64,000 nt of DNA. It comes from Marivita cryptomonadis. Lineage in GTDB: Bacteria > Pseudomonadota > Alphaproteobacteria > Rhodobacterales > Rhodobacteraceae. Below, piece after piece: positions 18,452 through 27,812 of the stretch. Position 1 is the stretch's first letter, and the number at the start of each line of letters is the position of its first letter. The notes below the pieces were generated by a model. The model saw only the letters and a program-made list of their open reading frames with translations, did no database searches and had not been told where the DNA came from. The stretch lies in NCBI RefSeq assembly GCF_002115725.1, contig NZ_JFKD01000007.1:124001-188000 (forward strand). Reading direction: 5' to 3'. The position numbers were made by a program, and so were the translations under genes.

Positions 18452-19948
18452 ATGGAATTCGGATTCACCATCGCGGCCTATGCGGTCGCAGCGGTTCTCT
18501 TCATCCTGTCTCTCGGCGGTCTGAGCGGTCAGGAAAGCGCTAAGCGCGCCGTTTGGTACGGCATTGTTGGCATGGCCATTGCGATTCTTGCCACGCTCAT
18601 CGGGCCGGGGCAGGGGCTGTTTGTCGCCTCTATCGTCCTGATCGCACTGGGCGCGGGTGTCGGCTATCAGCTTGCCACTCGCGTTCAGATGACCCAGATG
18701 CCCGAGCTTGTCGCCATCATGCACAGCCTTGTCGGTCTGGCAGCGGTGTTCGTGGGCTTCAACGCTGACATCATGATCAACAACATCGGTGATCTTTACG
18801 ACGCAAACGGCCTTGTCATGGGCGCCGTGTCGGATGACGGGTATACCGCCATCGGCCTGCCGAAAGAGGTCTATGACGGTCTGTCGTCCTTTGGCAAACT
18901 AATTGCCAAAAAGACCAACGTTGAAATCAACATCCTCAAGGTCGAATTGGTCCTGGGCATCTGGATCGGTGCCGTGACGTTCACAGGATCCGTCATCGCC
19001 TATGGCAAACTGGCGGGCAAAGTGGACAGCGGCGCGAAAAAGCTGCCGGGTGGTCACCTGCTGAATGCCGCTGCTGCGGGCCTCTCGCTGCTTTTGGCGA
19101 TCATGTATCTGGGCGGTTCGGGAAGCTGGACGCTTGTTCTTCTGACGCTTCTGGCGCTCTTCATCGGCTACCACCTGATCATGGGCATCGGCGGCGCCGA
19201 CATGCCGGTCGTGGTCTCCATGCTCAACAGCTATTCGGGTTGGGCGGCTGCCGCGATTGGTTTCAGCCTCGGCAACGACCTGCTGATCGTTGTGGGTGCG
19301 CTTGTGGGCTCTTCGGGTGCCATCCTGTCTTACATCATGTGTAAGGCGATGAACCGGTCGTTCATCAGCGTGATTTTGGGCGGCTTTGGTGGCCCGGCGG
19401 GTGAACAGATGGCCGTTGAAGGTGAACAGATCGCCATCGACGCAGACGGCGTGGCCAACGCGCTGGACGAGGCCGACAGCGTCATCATCATTCCAGGCTA
19501 CGGTATGGCGGTGGCACAGGCACAGCAGAACGTGGCGGAGCTTACCCGTCGTCTGCGCGCCAAGGGCAAGACCGTGCGCTTTGCGATCCATCCGGTCGCG
19601 GGCCGTCTGCCTGGCCACATGAACGTGCTTCTGGCCGAAGCCAAGGTTCCGTACGATATCGTTCTGGAAATGGACGAGATCAACGACGACTTCCCGGATA
19701 CGGACGTTGCCATCGTCATCGGCTCGAACGATATCGTGAATCCGGCCGCACAGGACGACCCCAACAGCCCTATCGCCGGTATGCCGGTTCTGGAATGCTG
19801 GAAGGCCAAGCAGGTCTTCGTGTCCAAGCGCGGACAGGGCACCGGCTATTCGGGCATCGAGAACCCGCTGTTCTTCAAGGACAATACGCGGATGTTCTAT
19901 GGCGACGCGAAAGCCAGCCTCGACACGCTGCTGACCAAAATCTCCTGA
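18452..19948 (+). CDS. pntB: NAD(P) transhydrogenase, beta subunit
   Basis: 498 residues, slightly longer than the E. coli protein (462). The N-terminal half is a membrane domain of about nine helices ([25 protein letters not shown]; the conserved [23 protein letters not shown]). The C-terminal dIII domain binds NADP(H): [51 protein letters not shown]. It completes the proton-pumping transhydrogenase with PntA. A strong terminator follows. Confidence 0.97.
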   Translation: MEFGFTIAAYAVAAVLFILSLGGLSGQESAKRAVWYGIVGMAIAILATLIGPGQGLFVASIVLIALGAGVGYQLATRVQMTQMPELVAIMHSLVGLAAVFVGFNADIMINNIGDLYDANGLVMGAVSDDGYTAIGLPKEVYDGLSSFGKLIAKKTNVEINILKVELVLGIWIGAVTFTGSVIAYGKLAGKVDSGAKKLPGGHLLNAAAAGLSLLLAIMYLGGSGSWTLVLLTLLALFIGYHLIMGIGGADMPVVVSMLNSYSGWAAAAIGFSLGNDLLIVVGALVGSSGAILSYIMCKAMNRSFISVILGGFGGPAGEQMAVEGEQIAIDADGVANALDEADSVIIIPGYGMAVAQAQQNVAELTRRLRAKGKTVRFAIHPVAGRLPGHMNVLLAEAKVPYDIVLEMDEINDDFPDTDVAIVIGSNDIVNPAAQDDPNSPIAGMPVLECWKAKQVFVSKRGQGTGYSGIENPLFFKDNTRMFYGDAKASLDTLLTKIS

Positions 19949-19970
19949 TCCGGATCAGCAAGCAGAAAAG

Positions 19971-20002
19971 AAAACCCCGTATCGCAAGATGCGGGGTTTT
20001 TT
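19971..20002. terminator. Bidirectional rho-independent terminator after pntB
   Basis: A 12-bp stem (AAAACCCCGTAT with ATGCGGGGTTTT, one T-G wobble) around loop CGCAAG, followed by TT. The A tract on one side and T tract on the other suit both pntB and the convergent flavodoxin gene. Confidence 0.9.
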
Positions 20003-20538
20003 CATGTCGCGCCGTCAGCGATCCAGCTGTCCACCCGCGCGTTCAGATCATCCCAATCGGTGTATTCCTTGTCCCAGTCCAGATCTGCGTCTGGGTCCTT
20101 GGCAGCGATGATCCGGCGCATGACGAAGCGGCGGAACACATCGTATTTCGACGGCTCATATGCGCCTGCGACCTGCATCACCTGACCGGGTACCCAGCCC
20201 GTGGCCTCAGACAAGTCCGTCAGGATGGTGTCAAGTCCGCGCCAGTCTTCGGCGTCGTGCCCTGCCGCGGCAAGAGACACCGACAGCAGAAGCGTGGGCA
20301 TTGAGTTTAGGGCATCCGCGCGGGTTTCGGCAAAATCCGACAGAACCGACTGGTACTGCCCGACATGCACCGACGCGCCAAGAATCGCTGCGTCGAACCG
20401 CGCGAGATCGACGGGACCGGCCTGATCAAGAGCGGACAGCTCGACGCTGTGGCCCTGATCGACCAGCCGGTCCATAATGTGACGGGCGATCTTTTGCGTC
20501 TGCCCTTCCGTGCTTGCGTAGCCAATGAACAGTTTCAT
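20002..20538 (-). CDS. Flavodoxin-domain protein, HemG-like
   Basis: 178 residues. It has the N-terminal FMN phosphate loop of long flavodoxin-like HemG proteins (FIGYASTEGQTQKIARHIMDRL), the second flavin loop ILGASVHVGQYQ, and the typical C-terminal helix with YEPSKYDVFRRFVMRRI. E. coli HemG is a menaquinone- or ubiquinone-linked protoporphyrinogen oxidase. Similar proteins in alphaproteobacteria are often annotated only as flavodoxin, so the role in haem synthesis is inference. The gene is monocistronic and convergent with pntB. Confidence 0.82.
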   Translation of the reverse strand: MKLFIGYASTEGQTQKIARHIMDRLVDQGHSVELSALDQAGPVDLARFDAAILGASVHVGQYQSVLSDFAETRADALNSMPTLLLSVSLAAAGHDAEDWRGLDTILTDLSEATGWVPGQVMQVAGAYEPSKYDVFRRFVMRRIIAAKDPDADLDWDKEYTDWDDLNARVDSWIADGAT

Positions 20539-20825
20539 AAGACACCCCTTGCTGCCGAAGTGTCACAGCAGGCCGACCCTGCCGGACAACGTCAGGCCTA
20601 ACGCAACGGTGGTTTGTGCGCGTTGACCTGCCGCAAAAACCGTTTGAGATCATTGAACTGTCGGCCATTTTGCGCCTGCCTTTTCCTTGGGCGTCTTGCG
20701 CAAGGCTGCTTCGAAGCGTGCAGTGCATACAGTTGAATACTGGTAAAATACTGAAATGTCTGGAAATTTCCTTTACTTGGGAAAATGGCGAGCCTAAGTC
20801 TTGGCCAAATCTGAAAGACCGACCC

Positions 20826-22124
20826 ATGGCCCCTATCGAAGATCACCCGCTGCGCTACGCCCTATCGAACGAACTGCACGCGCGGCCGTTCCCGTCACTC
20901 GAAGCGCCCTGTCGCGCTGTCTACCTCGCGCTGAAAAAGCCCAAGGCGGCGGCTGCGCGGGACAAGACGCTGGACCTTGATCATCTCAAGGCGCTGCTGG
21001 ATCGCTACGGCACGACACATCCGCAACCGGGCGCCACGCATTTCTCGGGCCAAATCGGGCAGCACACGCTGAAGTGGGAACAGCACACGGAATTTGTGAC
21101 CTACACGGTGTTTTTAAACGGTTTGACCGACCGGGCGTTCGATCCGGCGGATATGGACGTCTTTCCTGACAGCTGGCTTGCTTCGGCCCCCGGCGTGCGG
21201 ATCACCTCTGCGTTGATCCGGGTGGAAGACCGCCCCGATGAAGCCAAGGTCTCGCAGAATCTCTCGGACTGGTTTGTGCCTGAAAGCCTTGCCGTGAGCC
21301 GCGTTCTGGATGACGACGCGATCGTTGCTGGGGATTTCCGCATCGACCCGGCGGGGCATTTACGGTTTGGCTGCTTCGTGCGCAACGGCATTGGCCGCCG
21401 TCGTGTGGGCCGGATTGTGCAGCGCCTGTGTGAGATCGAAACCTATAAAACAATGTCCATGCTCGGCTTCACCCGTGTCCGTGAAATGGGCCCCCGCATG
21501 GGCGAGATCGACAACGAATTGAACCGCTTGATGGCTGCGATGACCCACGGCGATGGACAAGAGGAAGATCGTTTGAAATCGCTTCTGGCGGTTTCTGCAG
21601 AACTGGAAAGCCTCTCGGCGCAAACCTCTTTTCGGTTCGGTGCAACCGGGGCCTATGAGGCGATTGTTGAACAACGGGTGTCGGTCCTGCGGGAAGAGCG
21701 GTTTCAGGGCCGCCAGACCTTTGCTGAATTCATGACCCGCCGCTACGATCCGGCAATGCGGACGGTCAAATCTGCCGAAACCCGCCTGTCAGCCATGGCC
21801 GCGCGGGCGGTCCGGGCGGGGGATCTGCTGCGCACACGGGTCGAAGTGGCGCGGTCGGCGCAGAACCAGCAATTGCTCGAAAGCATGAACCAGCGCGCCG
21901 ATATGCAGTTGCGGTTGCAAAAGACCGTCGAAGGGCTGTCGGTGGTGGCGATCAGCTATTACGCGGTCTCTTTGGCGGGCTATCTGCTCTACCCGGTTGC
22001 GGACATGTTGGGGATCTCCAAGGGGGCCGTGACGGCGGCAGCGACCATTCCGGTGGTGCTGCTGGTGTGGTTCGCGATCCGCCGCATTCGTCGGGTGGTA
22101 GAGCAGGGTGGTCCCGAGCTCTGA
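20826..22124 (+). CDS. DUF3422 family membrane protein
   Basis: 432 residues from ATG 20826, normal for the family. The N-terminal HPLRYALSNELHARPFPSL is the DUF3422 hallmark. The middle is soluble (FSGQIGQHTLKWEQHTEFVTYTVF). A long helical, likely coiled-coil region follows (about 225-370: EIDNELNRLMAAMTHG...SQNQQLLESMNQRADMQLRLQKTVEGL). The end has two transmembrane helices (VVAISYYAVSLAGYLLYP and AAATIPVVLLVWFAI). Function is unknown; the C-terminal topology resembles CorA-like proteins, which is only a shape analogy. The 287 bp upstream are AT-richer and hold no gene. Confidence 0.85.
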   Translation: MAPIEDHPLRYALSNELHARPFPSLEAPCRAVYLALKKPKAAAARDKTLDLDHLKALLDRYGTTHPQPGATHFSGQIGQHTLKWEQHTEFVTYTVFLNGLTDRAFDPADMDVFPDSWLASAPGVRITSALIRVEDRPDEAKVSQNLSDWFVPESLAVSRVLDDDAIVAGDFRIDPAGHLRFGCFVRNGIGRRRVGRIVQRLCEIETYKTMSMLGFTRVREMGPRMGEIDNELNRLMAAMTHGDGQEEDRLKSLLAVSAELESLSAQTSFRFGATGAYEAIVEQRVSVLREERFQGRQTFAEFMTRRYDPAMRTVKSAETRLSAMAARAVRAGDLLRTRVEVARSAQNQQLLESMNQRADMQLRLQKTVEGLSVVAISYYAVSLAGYLLYPVADMLGISKGAVTAAATIPVVLLVWFAIRRIRRVVEQGGPEL

Positions 22125-22194
22125 ATTTTAGCAATTGGCGAAAGGTGGATGCACGTGTCCGTCGACGTACATGCCGGACGCGTCGTCGCGGCCT

Positions 22195-23742
22195 CTAGCG
22201 TTGCACCACCACTTCGGTCTCAGCCCCAAGCGACGCCGCAAGCGACAGGAACCGCGCCTCGGCCACCTCGCCATAGAGCGGCACGGAATCCGGTGTCAGT
22301 TTGAGGCGCAACAGCTTTTTGCGCGGCCGCCACTCTAGCGCGGTACCATCCGCACTGGCATCGGACATCCACAGCATCGAGCCAAAGCGCAGCGCCTTGC
22401 CTAGTACTTCGGCTTCCAGCGTTGCTTTTTCGGACAACAGGCCTTCGAGCTCTTCAAAACGCGTGCCTTCGCGCTTGTTCTTGTAGCGGTGCAACAGTGC
22501 CAGCCCCAGGAACACGCGTTCTGAGTGTTTCAAGCCACCAAGGTTGGCCCTCGTGGCGTTGTCGAAACAGGTCTCGGCGCGGTAATCTGGATGCGCGCGC
22601 CAGCTTACGTCGTGCAAGAGGCAGGCGGCCTTGATCAGCCGCATCCGCGCAGCGTCGGCATTTGAAAACAGTGGCGTGACAAAGCGGAACAGTTTTTTGC
22701 CAAATCCCGGCAGACGCGCGTCCTTGGCCTCGGCAAAGCGGCAGGCTTCGATCAGCGGGTCGCGGTCGCGCAACTCCTGTGGCATCTGTTCGTAGAGCAG
22801 GCCTTCGCGGATGCCATAGCTGGAAATCGCGATATCCTTGGGTTTGAACGTCTGCACCAACCGTTTGAGAACATCGACGGCGTAGGGCACCAGATCCATC
22901 CGCGCCGAGGAGACGCCGCAGGCTTGCCGCAGCTCTTCGATGTCGCTTGACTTGATGAACTTCACGGTCTGGTTCACCGCTTTCTTGTCCATCCGGTATT
23001 CATGCAAGACGTGCAGCGGATAGCCGCGTCGATACATGTCGATCCGCGCAATGGCGCGCCATGAACCGCCGACAAGGAACAGGCGGTCCCGCTGCGGCCC
23101 CATGTGATCGGCCAGCTTGGCCATCACAGCCTTGATGTGGTCGTCCCGACCTTTCTGACCGCCCTTGAGATCGCGCAGTTTCAGGGGTCCGAGATTGGAA
23201 CTGATGCGGCGCCCGACAAGACCATCGGAAATCTCGGCCAGCTCCATGGACGACCCACCGATGTCGCAGACCAGTCCATAGCTGCCGGGCCACCCCAAGA
23301 GAACGCCCTGAGCAGACAGCCGAGCCTCTTCCTCGCCGCCGATCACCCAGATGCGCAAACCGGTCTCGCGCAGCACGTCATCGCGGAAATCGGGGCCGTC
23401 CTCGGCCTCGCGCACGGCAGCGGTGGCCACCACGGTCAGCGGCGGAAGGTTCATGCCCTCGGCCAGCGCCTGAAACCGTTTCAGGGCTTGCAGTGCCCGC
23501 GCGCGGCCTTCGGGATTCAGACGCCCGGTATCGGACATGCCCGCACCCAAGGCGCACATGAGCTTTTCGTTGTAAAAATACGCGGGGGATCGCGCTGCCC
23601 CGTCGAACACGACGAGGCGGACCGAGTTCGAGCCGATATCGACAACACCCACGCGGCTGAGCGCGCGGGCCTTGGGGTCGTTGAACAGGGGGCGGCCGAA
23701 CAGGCCCATCGGATCGTGTTCGGCGTCGCTGGTTCCGTCCAT
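22195..23742 (-). CDS. ppx: Exopolyphosphatase / Ppx-GppA phosphatase
   Basis: 515 residues. The actin-like fold's first phosphate loop is VVDIGSNSVRLVVFDG, the second is GLVCDIGGSSMELAEI, with VATAAVREAEDGPDF between them. A C-terminal HD-like helical domain is present (AACLLHDVSWRAHPDYRAET). The family removes terminal phosphates from polyphosphate or hydrolyses pppGpp. Its proximity to ppk favours polyphosphate. It is on the same strand as ppk but separated by the opposite-strand panE, so it needs its own promoter in 23743-23906. Confidence 0.93.
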   Translation of the reverse strand: MDGTSDAEHDPMGLFGRPLFNDPKARALSRVGVVDIGSNSVRLVVFDGAARSPAYFYNEKLMCALGAGMSDTGRLNPEGRARALQALKRFQALAEGMNLPPLTVVATAAVREAEDGPDFRDDVLRETGLRIWVIGGEEEARLSAQGVLLGWPGSYGLVCDIGGSSMELAEISDGLVGRRISSNLGPLKLRDLKGGQKGRDDHIKAVMAKLADHMGPQRDRLFLVGGSWRAIARIDMYRRGYPLHVLHEYRMDKKAVNQTVKFIKSSDIEELRQACGVSSARMDLVPYAVDVLKRLVQTFKPKDIAISSYGIREGLLYEQMPQELRDRDPLIEACRFAEAKDARLPGFGKKLFRFVTPLFSNADAARMRLIKAACLLHDVSWRAHPDYRAETCFDNATRANLGGLKHSERVFLGLALLHRYKNKREGTRFEELEGLLSEKATLEAEVLGKALRFGSMLWMSDASADGTALEWRPRKKLLRLKLTPDSVPLYGEVAEARFLSLAASLGAETEVVVQR

Positions 23743-23906
23743 ATGGCCTCCCGGTCAGGTCGCGCGCACCGTGTCAAAGCGCAACGCGAAGGTCAAGAAA
23801 ACATGGCTGCGGTTTTGTGTGACGTACGGTCCGGTATCGCCTTTTCGATGGGTGGGAAATCGGTCACTCTGACCCGCATCACAGGCAGCACATAGGAGCG
23901 GCTATC

Positions 23907-24824
23907 ATGCGGATTGCAACCATGGCCACAGGCGGAATTGGTGGATTTCTGGCGGTCAAACTGGCCAATGCCGGGCACAGCGTTGCGACCATTGCCCGAG
24001 GGGCGCATCTGGACGCGATCCGGGCCAACGGGTTGCAATTGGACAGCGCATCGGGGACCGAGATTGCACGTCCCGAGATCGCGACTGATCGACCAGACGA
24101 GGTGGGTGTCGTCGACGCCATCATCTTTGGCGTGAAGGGCGACGCGCTTGACGACGCGGCTCGAGCCTGTCTGCCGATGATCGGCCCCGAAACAGTGGTG
24201 GTGCCATTTCTGAACGGGGTCGAAGCGTCGGACAGGCTGTCGGCGATTTTGCCGGAACGCAATGTTGGCAATGGCGTTGCACGGGTGTCGACCACCATTT
24301 CCGCACCTGGGGTCATCACCCAGACCGGCGCATTCCACTCCTTCATCTTTGCAGAGCGCGACAGTCGCCCGTCCGCCCGCATCGACGCCCTGCGTGCTGC
24401 GATCAACGCAGCCGGATCAGCTGCGCCCGAGACTGACGACATCGACAAGGAGCTTTGGTCCAAGTTTGTCCTGTTCTCAGCGCTGTCCGGGGTCACGGCG
24501 GCGGGGCGCTGTACCATTGGCGATGTGCGCACCACTCCAGAGCTTGAAGCTTTGTTCAAACGGGCCATGTCGGAAACCGCGAAGGTCGGTCGTGCCTTGG
24601 GTGTCGCACTGGATACCGATCTGGAAGCGCAGATCTGGGAGACCTTGATGGCGTTTCCGGCGCAGGGGCGGGCGTCGACGGCCATTGACCTTGAACATGG
24701 TCGACCGCTTGAAATCGAGTGGGTGTCCGGGGCCGCCACGCGCCTTGCGGCGAAAGCCGGGATCGACGCATCTGTCAACGCCGCGCTTTATGCGATCCTC
24801 TTGCCCCATAAACATGGGCGCTGA
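23907..24824 (+). CDS. panE: 2-dehydropantoate 2-reductase (ketopantoate reductase family)
   Basis: 305 residues. N-terminal dinucleotide-binding motif MRIATMATGGIGGFLAVKLANAGHSV, the NADPH-adenine region FGVKGDALDDAAR, and the family's catalytic segment DDIDKELWSKFVLFSALSGVTAAGR with the conserved Lys. It would reduce ketopantoate to pantoate with NADPH for coenzyme A synthesis. Many genomes carry several paralogues that act on other 2-keto acids, so the specific role is not certain. It sits on the opposite strand between ppk and ppx; its 3' end is followed by paired palindromes. Confidence 0.88.
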   Translation: MRIATMATGGIGGFLAVKLANAGHSVATIARGAHLDAIRANGLQLDSASGTEIARPEIATDRPDEVGVVDAIIFGVKGDALDDAARACLPMIGPETVVVPFLNGVEASDRLSAILPERNVGNGVARVSTTISAPGVITQTGAFHSFIFAERDSRPSARIDALRAAINAAGSAAPETDDIDKELWSKFVLFSALSGVTAAGRCTIGDVRTTPELEALFKRAMSETAKVGRALGVALDTDLEAQIWETLMAFPAQGRASTAIDLEHGRPLEIEWVSGAATRLAAKAGIDASVNAALYAILLPHKHGR

Positions 24825-24825
24825 T

Positions 24826-24866
24826 CCCGCTTTTCGAAAAGCGGGCAAGACCTTTCGAAAGGTCTT
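24826..24866. terminator. Paired TTCGAA palindromes between panE and ppk
   Basis: Two perfect 20-nt palindromes in tandem: 24826-24845 (arm CCCGCTTTTC) and 24847-24866 (arm AAGACCTTTC). They lie between the convergent panE and ppk stops. Same family as 5897-5963 and 11240-11307. Confidence 0.75.
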
Positions 24867-24874
24867 CCTGCGTC

Positions 24875-27049
24875 CTATTCCTCGGTGTGGGTCAGTTTGG
24901 GCACGTCGGATGCGCCCGCTGATCCACGGCCTGACAACGACGGGTTCTCCATGAAGAACCGGTGGCAGTTGAAGGCAAACGCACCTTCGTCCCATGTTGT
25001 GCGGACAAACGCACCATCCGGCTGCATGATCCAGCTTTGCGCCACATCCGCGAGGTTCGCCGCCATGATCTGACTGACGATCTGCGCCTTGACGGTCACG
25101 TTTTCGATCTCGACCAGTGTTTCCACCCGGCGGGTCAGGTTTCGGCCCATCCAATCGGCAGAGGACATGAACACGCGGGCTTTCTTGTGTGGCAGACCGT
25201 AGCCATTGCCGAAACAGATGATCCGCGAGTGTTCAAGAAACCGCCCGACAATGGATTTGACACGGATGTTCTCACTGAGCCCTTTGACACCCGGGCGCAG
25301 GCCGCAGATGCCACGGATCACGCAGTCGATTTTCACCCCAGCCTGACTGGCGGCATAGAGCGCGTCGATCATGTCGGGTTCGATCAACGAATTCATCTTG
25401 AGCCAAATCTGGGCAGGCTTGCCTGCGCGGGCATGATCGGCTTCGGCGGCGATCAGCTCCAGCATCTTGGGCTTGAGCGAATGCGGCGAGATGCTCAGGT
25501 TTTCCAGACCGTCGGGCAGGGCATAGCCCGACAGGTAGTTGAACACCTTGGTGGCATCGCGCCCCAATGACGCGTCGCAGGTGAAAAAGCTCAGATCGGT
25601 GTAGATTGTCGCGGTGATCGGATGATAATTTCCGGTGCCATAATGGGTGTAAGTGACCAGACGGTCGCCTTCGCGGCGCACCACGATCGAGATCTTGGCG
25701 TGGGTCTTCCAGTCGAGAAAGCCGTAAACCACATGCGCGCCGGACCGTTCCAACCTGCGGGACTGCCGGATATTGGCGGCCTCGTCAAAGCGGGCCTTCA
25801 ACTCGACAAGGGCGGTGACGGATTTTCCGTCCTCAGCGGCTTCGCACAGGGCGGCGACAATGGGGGATTGGCGGGATGTTCGGTAGAGCGTCTGTTTGAT
25901 CGCCACCACATCGGGATCGCGTGCGGCTTGCGCCAGAAACCGCACCACCATGTCGAAGGTCTCGTATGGGTGGTGCAGCAGCATGTCCTTCTGCTTGATC
26001 GCGGCAAACATGTCACCGTCAAAATCCTGCACCCGTTCAGGCACGCGCGGTGTAAAGACAGGCCACAACAGGTCAGGGCGACTGTCCAGAACCAGCTCTT
26101 TGAGGTCCGCAGCCCCGATCATGCCGGTCAGTTCAATCACGTCGTCGTCGCGCACGCGCAACTCGCGCATCACCGTTTCGCGCAGGGTTTTCGGGGCGCC
26201 CGTGGTGACCGTCAGACGCACCACTTCGCCACGTCGCCGCCGTTTCAGCGCGACCTCGAATTCGCGCACGAGGTCTTCGGCCTCGTCCTCAACTTCGATA
26301 TCGCTATCGCGCAGCACCCGAAACCCGAAATGGTCGCGCAGTTTGTAGCCGGGAAAGAGCCGGTCGAAATGCAGCAGCAGAAGGTCTTCGAGGAAAATGA
26401 ACCGGTCCGATCCATCGCGCGGCGGCAGGGAAACAAAGCGCGCGATCTGCGCCGGTATCGGCAAGAGCGCCTGAAGTCCGGTCTTGTCCTTGCGGCGTTC
26501 CAGTTGCAACGCAAGACAATATCCGTTGTTGGCGATGAATGGAAAAGGGTGCGCCGGGTCGATGGCCAGCGGCGACAGCACCGGAAACACCTGATTCAGG
26601 AACACGTCTTCAAGATGGATCAGATCGGCGTCGTCCAGATCGTCGCGCGCCAGGATCGAAATGCCCTCGGCCTCCATCTGCTGTCGCAGATCAGCAAGGA
26701 CGCGCTGCTGCGACGCCATCAGTTTGCGGGCGTCTTCGTTGATCAGCACCAATTGTTCCGCCGGGGTCAGGCCGTCGGCGGCAGGGGTCACGTTGCCTGC
26801 CTGTGCCAGTTCGCGCAGACCGGCCACGCGCACGGTATAGAATTCGTCAAGGTTGGTGGCCGAGATCGACAGAAAGCGTAGCCGTTCCAGCAGGGGCACA
26901 CGCGGGTTTTCGGCTTCTTCAAGAACACGCCAGTTGAAGCCCAGCCACGACATCTCGCGATTGAAGAACCGACCGGGACCGGTCAGGTCGAGATCCGGCA
27001 ATTCGGCGGGATTGGGGGCGGGGGCGTTCAGGAAGTCTGCGCTGTTCAT
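24875..27049 (-). CDS. ppk1: Polyphosphate kinase 1
   Basis: 724 residues. Polymerises ATP gamma-phosphate into polyphosphate at the membrane periphery. All four PPK1 domains are represented: N-terminal FFNREMSWLGFNWRVLEEA, head-domain FIFLEDLL, the phosphohistidine motif near residue 450 (FLDWKTHAKISIVVRREGD), the second conserved His segment YTHYGTGNYHP, and GICGLRPGVKGLSENIRVKSIVGRFLEHSR. It follows hda by 67 bp on the same strand, which suggests co-transcription with it and the AI-2E family gene. Confidence 0.97.
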   Translation of the reverse strand: MNSADFLNAPAPNPAELPDLDLTGPGRFFNREMSWLGFNWRVLEEAENPRVPLLERLRFLSISATNLDEFYTVRVAGLRELAQAGNVTPAADGLTPAEQLVLINEDARKLMASQQRVLADLRQQMEAEGISILARDDLDDADLIHLEDVFLNQVFPVLSPLAIDPAHPFPFIANNGYCLALQLERRKDKTGLQALLPIPAQIARFVSLPPRDGSDRFIFLEDLLLLHFDRLFPGYKLRDHFGFRVLRDSDIEVEDEAEDLVREFEVALKRRRRGEVVRLTVTTGAPKTLRETVMRELRVRDDDVIELTGMIGAADLKELVLDSRPDLLWPVFTPRVPERVQDFDGDMFAAIKQKDMLLHHPYETFDMVVRFLAQAARDPDVVAIKQTLYRTSRQSPIVAALCEAAEDGKSVTALVELKARFDEAANIRQSRRLERSGAHVVYGFLDWKTHAKISIVVRREGDRLVTYTHYGTGNYHPITATIYTDLSFFTCDASLGRDATKVFNYLSGYALPDGLENLSISPHSLKPKMLELIAAEADHARAGKPAQIWLKMNSLIEPDMIDALYAASQAGVKIDCVIRGICGLRPGVKGLSENIRVKSIVGRFLEHSRIICFGNGYGLPHKKARVFMSSADWMGRNLTRRVETLVEIENVTVKAQIVSQIMAANLADVAQSWIMQPDGAFVRTTWDEGAFAFNCHRFFMENPSLSGRGSAGASDVPKLTHTEE

Positions 27050-27116
27050 GACGGTCCTTTAGCGGTGGCGCGTGACAGTTCGGTGACGCCGAGCCTGAGG
27101 ACATCACCCTAAGCGC

Positions 27117-27812
27117 CTAGTCTGACGCTGTTTCTTCGCGGAATTCAAGCTCGGCCAGCGCGGTTCGCGCCAAGCTGCGGGTCACGCCCTTGGGGGTGCC
27201 TAAGGCTTCGGTGTCCAGATGTGCGACAACCTGCCCCGCGGCTTCGAACGATCGGGGCATCCAGCGCACCAGATAGGGGATCACATCCGCCATCGGTACG
27301 ATCTGACGGTCGGCAAAAAGCTTGGCCAGAACAGCAGAGAGCAGAATATCGTCCGGAGTTGCCAGCTTGGCCACAGTGGTGCCGGACATGCGACTGGCCA
27401 GATCGGGCAACTGGATCGGCCATGCCGACGGGGCCCGCGTAGCGGTCAACAGCATGGAATGGCAATTGGCCAGAACCAGATTGTGCAGGTGGAAGAGCGC
27501 TTCTTCGGCGTCAGTATTTCCTGCGATATCCTCAACATCTTCGACACAGATCGGTCCATCGGCAAGGTTCGGGACGTCGTCGGTGCGGATATCCTGTGCA
27601 GCAATCATACGACCACCGCTTTCGGCGCACCAGACATGGGCCAGATGGGTCTTGCCTGAACCAGAAGGTCCGACCAGCACCAGCTTGCCGTTGGGCCAGT
27701 TTGGCCACGTGTCCACCAGCCCCAACGCCACCGCGTTGCTGTGGGTGACATAAAAGTCGCCGCGCCCCAGCGCAGGGCGCGCTGGAATGTCGAATTTCAT
27801 CTGAAGGGCCAT
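27117..27812 (-). CDS. hda: DnaA-related replication regulator, Hda/HdaA-like
   Basis: 231 residues, a DnaA AAA+ domain without the DNA-binding domain IV. Walker A is GPSGSGKTHLAH, Walker B region ICVEDVEDI, and LLTATRAPSAWPIQLPDLASRM is the DnaA sensor 1 region. The N-terminal LQMKFDIP resembles the short sliding-clamp-binding peptide of Hda proteins. In E. coli and Caulobacter this protein with the clamp stimulates ATP hydrolysis by DnaA and limits re-initiation. Its ATG directly follows the AI-2E gene's TAA, and ppk1 comes next. Confidence 0.9.
   Translation of the reverse strand: MALQMKFDIPARPALGRGDFYVTHSNAVALGLVDTWPNWPNGKLVLVGPSGSGKTHLAHVWCAESGGRMIAAQDIRTDDVPNLADGPICVEDVEDIAGNTDAEEALFHLHNLVLANCHSMLLTATRAPSAWPIQLPDLASRMSGTTVAKLATPDDILLSAVLAKLFADRQIVPMADVIPYLVRWMPRSFEAAGQVVAHLDTEALGTPKGVTRSLARTALAELEFREETASD

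Noticed and set aside
20539..20825. AT-richer 287-bp gap upstream of the DUF3422 gene, considered for a small RNA
   Set aside because: Only loose repeats (ATACTG twice) and no stable hairpin or terminator; reading frames there lack starts with a ribosome site.
22135..22195. Palindrome with TCGACG centre between DUF3422 and ppx genes
   Set aside because: Arms match too poorly to call a hairpin. Possibly a decayed member of the GTCGAC family, but the sequence alone does not show it.
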